A DNA stretch of 5,043 bases, taken from Actinomycetes bacterium. Its GTDB lineage: Bacteria > Actinomycetota > Acidimicrobiia > Acidimicrobiales > JAJYPT01. The notes under the pieces were generated by a model. The model was not told the DNA's origin and did not search any database. It saw only the letters and a program-made list of their open reading frames with translations. Position 1 is the stretch's first letter. Every line of letters starts with the position of its first letter. Made by a program: the position numbers and the translations under genes. Positions 1 to 5,043 of the stretch are shown piece after piece. The stretch lies in the NCBI GenBank assembly GCA_021795135.1, contig JAJYPT010000131.1, positions 1-5,043 of the forward strand, read 5' to 3'.

Positions 1-1184
1 CGGATAAACGGTTGGCAGCCTTTTATCCTTCCTCTATTCGATTCAAAATTTGTAGCTTTGCCAAAAGCAGCAGAGTTTTTATCAATATTTTTTGATCTAG
101 AAGTAGTATCTATGTCCAATTGCTTCTTTAGACCTATTGAAGCAACAAAGCGCTCAGATTCTCCTGGAGGATTATCTAAATTATTTTGATCAGATGGTAT
201 TTCATTTGATTCAATATCTTTTCCATCACCATTAGGATCAGCTTGGTCGGTCTTTTCTTCGTCAAAATCAGAAGACATTAAATTATCAATAGCAGCACTC
301 AATTGTTGGTCATCAAGTCCTATGTCATCTAAAGGAGATTGTCTTTTTCTATGACTGAGGACCAATTCAATCACTTGAGCTAAATCACTATGTTCAATAG
401 CAGCCTTTCCATCCCAAGCCGCCAAAGCAGCAGCACTTCGACAAAGTACTAAATCTGCCCTTAGACCCTCTACAGCAAATGAAACACAAACCTTACTGGC
501 TGCTTGAATAACTTTAGGAGTTATTGGAACAGGAGTTGTCAAAGTGATCTTTTCTCGCAGATCATCTTCATTGGACTTCCAAAAATTATAAAACTGTTCA
601 GGATTAGCATCAAAATCTAATCTTCTGCTTACAGCTTCAACTCGTTCAGAAATTTCATTTGAAGCCCTAACATCTACACAAAGCCCAAATCGGTCTAAAA
701 GCTGAGGTCTCAATTCTCCTTCTTCTGGATTCATTGAACCTATTAGAATAAAGCGACTTTTATGCTGATGAGAAAAGCTATCTCGCTCAACTCTATGGAT
801 GCCACTTGCAGCAGCATCTAACAACATATCAACCAAATGATCAGGCAAAAGGTTTATTTCATCTACATATAGGACCCCCCCATCTGCTTGAGCTAAAAGA
901 CCAGGCTGGAATTTACGTTTAGATTCATCAAGAGCTGCAGAAATATCTAAACTTCCTACCAATCTGTCTTCGGTTGCCCCCAAGGGTAGCTCAACAAAAG
1001 GAGCATCCAAAGAAAGTAACGATGCAAGACCTCTAGCTAAGGTCGTCTTAGCTGAACCCTTTTCCCCTCTTAGCAATACTCCACCGATTTTAGGATCTAT
1101 TGCATTTAACAAAAGAGCTAATTTTGCCTCATCTTGACCAACTACTGCTGTAAAAGGATAGTAAATACTATTTTGGGTCTCCAT
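1..1184 (-). CDS. Cobaltochelatase ATPase subunit, ChlI/ChlD-fusion type (N-terminal part; 3' end outside window)
   Basis: This is an AAA+ ATPase of the Mg-chelatase I/D family, the motor expected to drive metal insertion by CobN. 394 residues are visible and no stop occurs before the left edge. Motifs: YPFTAVVGQDEAKLALLLNA (9-28) at the N-terminus; Walker A GEKGSAKTT (40-48); Walker B VLYVDEINLL (104-113, D108/E109); sensor 1 with the arginine-finger region, GSMNPEEGELRPQLLDRFG (149-167); and sensor 2 GLRADL (240-245). An acidic, Asn-rich low-complexity linker follows at about 285-345. A stand-alone ChlI ends near residue 340. Continuation past the linker into a GRIKG segment (385-389) fits the fused form of about 600-700 residues with a C-terminal von Willebrand A (metal-ion-binding) domain, but that domain lies off-window. 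The ATG at 1184 is preceded in frame by a stop at 1199-1197, which limits the start. The enzyme was not given a symbol because names for the fused form vary (chlI/chlD-like; functional analogue of cobS+cobT). Confidence 0.88.
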   Translation of the reverse strand, partial: METQNSIYYPFTAVVGQDEAKLALLLNAIDPKIGGVLLRGEKGSAKTTLARGLASLLSLDAPFVELPLGATEDRLVGSLDISAALDESKRKFQPGLLAQADGGVLYVDEINLLPDHLVDMLLDAAASGIHRVERDSFSHQHKSRFILIGSMNPEEGELRPQLLDRFGLCVDVRASNEISERVEAVSRRLDFDANPEQFYNFWKSNEDDLREKITLTTPVPITPKVIQAASKVCVSFAVEGLRADLVLCRSAAALAAWDGKAAIEHSDLAQVIELVLSHRKRQSPLDDIGLDDQQLSAAIDNLMSSDFDEEKTDQADPNGDGKDIESNEIPSDQNNLDNPPGESERFVASIGLKKQLDIDTTSRSKNIDKNSAAFGKATNFESNRGRIKGCQPFI

Positions 1185-1192
1185 ATGCTTAT

Positions 1193-1198
1193 CTACCT
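1193..1198 (-). promoter_or_regulatory. Weak candidate ribosome binding site for the chelatase ATPase gene
   Basis: The minus strand reads AGGTAG, eight bases before the ATG at 1184. It overlaps the last sense codon (AGG) and the TAG stop of cobN. AGGT can pair with the anti-Shine-Dalgarno end of 16S rRNA, but the match is poor compared with the AAGGAG of cobN. Translation of the ATPase may therefore depend partly on ribosomes finishing cobN. The assignment is an inference from position. Confidence 0.35.
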
Positions 1199-4100
1199 AG
1201 ATTCTTCCCAGCCCTCAGCTTCTAATAAAGCAGACTGAAGTATTTGTAATGATTCTTGTGAGGCATCCCACATCTTTCTTTGGGAAGCTTCCAATAATTT
1301 TTCAGTAATAGATCTCAAAGCCCAAGGATTTGATTGTTCAAAAAACTTCCTTATTTGGGGGTCAGCTACATAAGATTGGGTTATTTCTTCATACATCCAA
1401 TCTTGGACAACTTGGGCGGTTGCATCATATCCAAATACATAATCAACAGTTGCTGCCATTTCAAAAGCACCCTTATATCCATGATTTTTCATAGAATCTA
1501 TCCATTTAGGATTCAAAACTCTGCTTCTAATTACCCTAGAAACTTCTTGTTCTAAAGAACGCAACTTTGGAATATTGGGATTAGAAGAGTCTCCAAAATA
1601 AGCTTTGGGTTGAGACCCTGACAAAGACCTAATAGTGGCAATCATTCCTCCGTGGTCTTGGAGGTAATCATCAGAATCAAAAATATCATGTTCTCGATTG
1701 TCTTGATTTTTTACTGCTATTTCTATGGATGCAAATCTATTTTTCATAGATTCAAAAGCAGGCATGCCCATGCCTTTTCGTCCATAAGAATATCCGCTCC
1801 AAGTTTGATAAACAGCAGCTAAATCTTGATCATCTCGCCAGTTCTTAGATTCCAATAAAGCCAATATTCCAGAGCCATAATTTCCTGGCTTAGATCCAAA
1901 AATGCGAGGATCATCTGCCCCATTGGATTTTATAAAATTATCTTTTTCATCTTCTTCTAAATTTGCAACTATCTCAACAGCTTCATCTAACAAATTGATG
2001 GCATGAGGAAAGGCGTCTCTAAAAAAGCCAGAAATTCTCAAAACAATATCTACTCTTGGCCTATTGAGCTGTTCCAAAGGAATAACTTCTAGACCAACAA
2101 CTCTTGCTGAGGTTTCATCCCAAAGGGGTCTTACCCCCATCAAGGCCAGAGCTTGGGCAATATCGTCTCCAGCTGTTCTCATAGCAGCTGTTCCCCATAA
2201 TACAATTCCAACTGATTTAGGATAGGTACCTTCTTCTGTTAGGTAACGCTGCACCACAGAATCAGCTAGTTTTTTACCAACCTCATAAGCAAAAGGAGAA
2301 GGGATCGATTTTGGATCCAGGGAATAAAAATTTCTACCTGTAGGCAGTACGTGAGCCATTCCTCTAGTAGGTGCTCCGCTAGGACCAGGAGGAATATATT
2401 TTCCATCCAAAGCAGCTAGAGTGTTTCCAATTTCATCTACGCTTTGTTCTAAATTAGGAATCAATTTAGAACAAATCCAATTCAAGGTAGGATTAGACCC
2501 TTGATATTTCCAATTGTTTCTTTCAAGTTCTTGAATAAGTTCCCTGCAGTGCTTTTCTATTTTGTCAATATCTTTTATGGAATTTTGAAAAGGGTCAATT
2601 CCTAATTCTTGACCTACCCCAACTCGTAAAGAAGGAACTTCGCCTTGAGCAATTCTGGTAACTGACAATACAAAATCAATTAAAATTTCGCCTTTTGGAA
2701 CTTGACCAAATATATGTAAGCCTCCTCGGATCTGAGCATCTTTTAGTTCACAAAGATATCCATCTACTTCTAAAATAAAATCGTCAAAATCTTCTTGGCT
2801 GCTTTGTTCTAAAACATCTGAGTTAGAAACTTCTAAAGATTTAAGCTTTGATAGTTCGATACTTAGGTCTTTATGTATTTGAGCTTTCTCTATAACTTGA
2901 AGTAATTCAGCTTGAATTGAAGGTAGTTTGGTTGGATCAAGAGAAGAGAATTTAGCATATTCATCTAACAAAAATTCTAACTTAGCCAAATCACCATATG
3001 TATCTGCTCTTGTCATAGGAGGAGGAAGATGATCTATAACAATTGCATGAGCTCTTCTTTTGGCTTGGGTTCCTTCCCCTGGATCATTTACCACAAATGG
3101 ATAGATCAAAGGAACACTGCCCAAACAAGCATCAGTTGCACAACTGTTAGACAAAGCCAAAGACTTACCTGGCAACCATTCTAAAGTTCCATGTTTTCCT
3201 AGATGTATAATTGCATCAGCTTTCCAAATTTGATCAAGCCAGCGATAAAACCCTAAATAATGATGAGTCGGTTCTAGTTCGGGAGAATGATAGATAGCAA
3301 TAGGATTTTCTCCAAAACCTCTTGGAGGTTGAATAGCCAAAAACACTCCGCCTAAATCCAAACCAGAAAAAATCAATTGGCCTTGATCGTAATGAATCTC
3401 TCCAGGAGCTTGGCCCCAATCAAATTCCATTAATTTTTTAAGTTCAGGTGATAAATTTTCAAAAATTTGAAGATAATCAGAAAAATCCAAGCGTCCAGGA
3501 GCTGAGTCTAATTGCTTTTGAGTCAAGGAACTATATTCATAGGTCAACTCATCAGCCAAACGCAAAGCCAGTTCATCCGAAGTTTGGGGAATCCAATTTA
3601 TGTCATAGCCCTCGTCAGACATTTTTTTCAGCAGCTCAATAGCCGAAGCAAACGTATCTAGTCCCACAGCATTGCCAATACGACTACGTTTGGTAGGATA
3701 AGCAGATAGAACAATTGCTATTTTTTTATCTTTTGGTCTGATATGTCCTAGCTTGGCTAAACGATAAGCTAGACCTGCTACTCTAGAGGTTCTATCTAAA
3801 TTAGTCCTATAGGCAGTTATACAGGATCCTAATTCATCCCCATCATCTACTACTTCTTTAAAAGAAAAGGCATTAGAGATAATTCTTCCATCAAATTCTG
3901 GTATCGCAACACTCATACCAACATCTATTGGAGACAACCCCGATGAGGAATCCTTCCAGCTTTGTTGAGAACCCATTGAGACGATCCCTTGGACAATTGG
4001 GACATTTAATTGAGATAAAGAAGTTTCAAACCATTCATCTTCTTGAAAACCTCCTGCAGCTAAAACAGTTGTAATGACACAATCAATTTGGCTATCTTTT

Positions 4101-4738
4101 AATAAGTCAATAACTTCTTGAGCGCCTGAATTTTCAGATGGTCTTAGAGAATAACAATAAAGAGATATTGAATTTGCCCCTAAATTAGCTATTTCATCTT
4201 GTAGATCGGATATAAAAGTTGTATTTCCTGCTATGAGGTGTGCCCTATAAAAAATTACTGCAATTGTAGGAGCTTGAGGGTCAATAAAACGAGAAGAAAA
4301 GACTCCGCTAGAATCTATAGTGATTGGAGGATCAAAGCCGAAGCCCTCCATCCAAATTGTATCCACAATAAAACGGAGCATACTTTGAATATTTTGAGGA
4401 CCTCCTTGTACTAAATATTCAAAAGCTTGAGCCCAAATCGAACTAGCAACATTTGACATAGCAGCAAGTTCGGCATCTGGAAAAGACTCTCCTCCAAAAA
4501 TTAACAAAGTTTTATCTTCCAAGTTACAGCGCTGAACTAATTCATCAAGAGGCTTTTCCCAAGCATTGCGTCCTCCCAAAAGACGAACTAATACTAAATT
4601 GATTCCGTCTAGATCAGGAATATTTTCTAAAAGAGTTGGATTGATAGCTCTTAGCTTTGGGAAACTTGGTGGTAAATCTTCAATTACAGATCTAAGCGCT
4701 AAAATTTCACTATCAGCATTAGATAAAAATAAGATCAA
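1193..4738 (-). CDS. cobN: Aerobic cobaltochelatase large subunit CobN
   Basis: CobN is the porphyrin-type substrate-binding subunit of the ATP-dependent cobaltochelatase, which inserts Co2+ into hydrogenobyrinic acid a,c-diamide in the cytoplasm. The 1181 residues are full length for the CobN/Mg-chelatase H family, whose members usually have about 1,200-1,300. Seen in order: N-terminal ILFLSNADSE and VRLLGGRNAW (51-60); FYRAHLIAGNT (163-173); an IGNAVGLDT motif (354-362); the family core HLGKHGTLEWLPGKS (512-526); GGLHIFGQVP (672-681); PTGRNFYSLDP (799-809); LWGTAAMRTAGDD (847-859); SGFFRDAFP (903-911); GSKPGNYGSGI (948-958); and a conserved C-terminal block around NHGYKGAFEM (1085-1094). 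There is no signal peptide or membrane segment. It starts at TTG behind a good AAGGAG, with a TTGA overlap with cobQ, and is followed 8 bases later by its likely ATPase partner. Mg-chelatase ChlH/BchH is homologous, but the cobQ neighbour and the absence of any chlorophyll gene in view favour CobN. No frameshift or missing block was seen. Confidence 0.95.
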   Translation of the reverse strand: MILFLSNADSEILALRSVIEDLPPSFPKLRAINPTLLENIPDLDGINLVLVRLLGGRNAWEKPLDELVQRCNLEDKTLLIFGGESFPDAELAAMSNVASSIWAQAFEYLVQGGPQNIQSMLRFIVDTIWMEGFGFDPPITIDSSGVFSSRFIDPQAPTIAVIFYRAHLIAGNTTFISDLQDEIANLGANSISLYCYSLRPSENSGAQEVIDLLKDSQIDCVITTVLAAGGFQEDEWFETSLSQLNVPIVQGIVSMGSQQSWKDSSSGLSPIDVGMSVAIPEFDGRIISNAFSFKEVVDDGDELGSCITAYRTNLDRTSRVAGLAYRLAKLGHIRPKDKKIAIVLSAYPTKRSRIGNAVGLDTFASAIELLKKMSDEGYDINWIPQTSDELALRLADELTYEYSSLTQKQLDSAPGRLDFSDYLQIFENLSPELKKLMEFDWGQAPGEIHYDQGQLIFSGLDLGGVFLAIQPPRGFGENPIAIYHSPELEPTHHYLGFYRWLDQIWKADAIIHLGKHGTLEWLPGKSLALSNSCATDACLGSVPLIYPFVVNDPGEGTQAKRRAHAIVIDHLPPPMTRADTYGDLAKLEFLLDEYAKFSSLDPTKLPSIQAELLQVIEKAQIHKDLSIELSKLKSLEVSNSDVLEQSSQEDFDDFILEVDGYLCELKDAQIRGGLHIFGQVPKGEILIDFVLSVTRIAQGEVPSLRVGVGQELGIDPFQNSIKDIDKIEKHCRELIQELERNNWKYQGSNPTLNWICSKLIPNLEQSVDEIGNTLAALDGKYIPPGPSGAPTRGMAHVLPTGRNFYSLDPKSIPSPFAYEVGKKLADSVVQRYLTEEGTYPKSVGIVLWGTAAMRTAGDDIAQALALMGVRPLWDETSARVVGLEVIPLEQLNRPRVDIVLRISGFFRDAFPHAINLLDEAVEIVANLEEDEKDNFIKSNGADDPRIFGSKPGNYGSGILALLESKNWRDDQDLAAVYQTWSGYSYGRKGMGMPAFESMKNRFASIEIAVKNQDNREHDIFDSDDYLQDHGGMIATIRSLSGSQPKAYFGDSSNPNIPKLRSLEQEVSRVIRSRVLNPKWIDSMKNHGYKGAFEMAATVDYVFGYDATAQVVQDWMYEEITQSYVADPQIRKFFEQSNPWALRSITEKLLEASQRKMWDASQESLQILQSALLEAEGWEESR

Positions 4739-5043
4739 GTTTTCTCCTTGGCTAAAATAGGATTTACCCCTAAAGCATTTTCCATCAATTTGACTAAGGA
4801 TTCCATATCTAAAGAATCAGCTAGTGCATTTGCTAAAACATCGGTTTGAGATGCTCTTTTTTCCTTGTAGCAAAAAGAACTATATTTAAATGGTTTTGCT
4901 CGAGCTTTTGCAACTTTTTCCAAAAAAAATCTTCTAAAAGAATCATTTTCGAACAAGCCATGCATGCTTGTGCCAAAGATCTTCTGATTTTTACTCATTG
5001 TGCCTTCATAAATGTTTTGCTCTTTGGAATCAGCTATAGATCG
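4735..5043 (-). CDS. cobQ: Cobyric acid synthase (glutamine-hydrolysing), C-terminal part; 5' end outside window
   Basis: CobQ is a cytoplasmic enzyme that uses ATP and glutamine to amidate the b, d, e and g side chains of adenosylcobyrinic acid a,c-diamide, giving adenosylcobyric acid. Only the last 102 residues are visible. The frame is open to the right edge, so the ATG at 4998 is an internal Met (visible residue 16), not the start. The diagnostic stretch is GTSMHGLFEND at visible residues 24-34, followed by FRR. It matches the GT-x-x-HG-x-F-x-ND signature near the end of the CobQ glutamine amidotransferase domain, and H28 (codon 4960-4962) is the expected catalytic His. The catalytic Cys and the N-terminal synthetase domain lie off-window. 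The remainder is a helical tail (DVLANALADSLDMESL) like the usual CobQ end. The TGA stop overlaps the cobN start. CobB/CbiA is less likely because its C-terminus ends in a different motif. The family call is firm; the rest of the gene is unseen. Confidence 0.9.
   Translation of the reverse strand, partial: RSIADSKEQNIYEGTMSKNQKIFGTSMHGLFENDSFRRFFLEKVAKARAKPFKYSSFCYKEKRASQTDVLANALADSLDMESLVKLMENALGVNPILAKEKT
4744..4749 (-). promoter_or_regulatory. Ribosome binding site for cobN (AAGGAG)
   Basis: The minus strand reads AAGGAG, then AAAAC, then TTG. This is a strong Shine-Dalgarno sequence with a 5-base spacer, lying within the last codons of cobQ. It fixes TTG at 4738 as the cobN start. No ATG follows in frame until residue 94, well inside the conserved N-terminal region, so the TTG start is also required by the protein alignment remembered for this family. 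Confidence 0.8.

Noticed and set aside
875..881. A run of seven C (seven G on the coding strand) in the ATPase gene, a possible frameshift or slippage site.
   Set aside because: The reading frame is intact through it: the run encodes D-G-G-V just ahead of Walker B, and canonical motifs follow in the same frame.
1185..1192. A terminator or promoter between cobN and the ATPase gene.
   Set aside because: The gap is only 8 bases, with no room for a hairpin or a promoter; the genes are most simply co-transcribed.
1334..1555. An open plus-strand frame of 73 codons.
   Set aside because: It lies wholly opposite conserved CobN coding sequence, has no recognisable domain, and is best explained as antisense shadow. 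The same reasoning removes the plus-strand frames at 3448-3642 and 4566-4760 and the minus-strand frame at 3234-3419.
1193..4738. Magnesium chelatase H subunit (ChlH/BchH) as an alternative identity.
   Set aside because: The protein is homologous to ChlH, but the overlapping upstream gene is cobQ, no chlorophyll gene is visible, and the N-terminal motifs fit CobN better.
4913..4930. Poly-A/T runs (here and near 3621 and 3721) as possible programmed slippage sites.
   Set aside because: They encode ordinary Lys-Lys or Phe-Phe pairs, the frame is kept, and such runs are expected in AT-rich coding DNA.
4735..4998. A separate 87-residue protein starting at the ATG at 4998.
   Set aside because: The frame continues upstream to the window edge and the sequence is the CobQ C-terminus, so this ATG is an internal methionine.
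1..5043. An undescribed defence, mobile or RNA-based system.
   Set aside because: Practically every base is in one of three recognisable cobalamin genes, and no repeats, integrase or transposase fragments, or unexplained intergenic DNA were seen.

Overview
This window holds three tightly packed genes, all on the minus strand, forming part of a cobalamin (vitamin B12) biosynthesis operon. In transcription order (right to left) they are: the 3' end of a cobyric acid synthase gene (cobQ, 4735-5043, 5' end outside the window); a complete cobN for the large subunit of the aerobic, ATP-dependent cobaltochelatase (1193-4738, 1181 aa); and the 5' part of a gene for the chelatase ATPase subunit of the ChlI/ChlD-fusion type (1-1184, 394 codons visible, 3' end outside the window).

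The genes are close enough to be co-transcribed and probably translationally coupled. The cobQ stop and the cobN start share the four bases TTGA (cobN starts with TTG behind a strong AAGGAG). The ATPase gene begins 8 bases after the cobN stop. No intergenic stretch is long enough for a separate promoter, terminator or riboswitch; any operon promoter or cobalamin riboswitch must lie beyond the right edge.

Functionally, CobN and the ATPase subunit should work together to insert cobalt into hydrogenobyrinic acid a,c-diamide, with the AAA+ motor driving the reaction. CobQ acts later, amidating the b, d, e and g side chains with glutamine-derived ammonia. The presence of CobN rather than a CbiK/CbiX-type chelatase indicates the aerobic (late cobalt insertion) route.

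The organism is a bacterium with an AT-rich genome (AT-rich by eye; not counted). From my memory of the family, several CobN and ATPase segments (for example CobN residues 340-363 and ATPase residues 35-49) look most like actinobacterial proteins. An AT-rich actinobacterium, such as one of the streamlined planktonic lineages, is therefore a reasonable guess, but it rests on recalled motifs and not on a search. The window looks like an ordinary metabolic region: no mobile element, CRISPR array, RNA gene or undescribed system was found.
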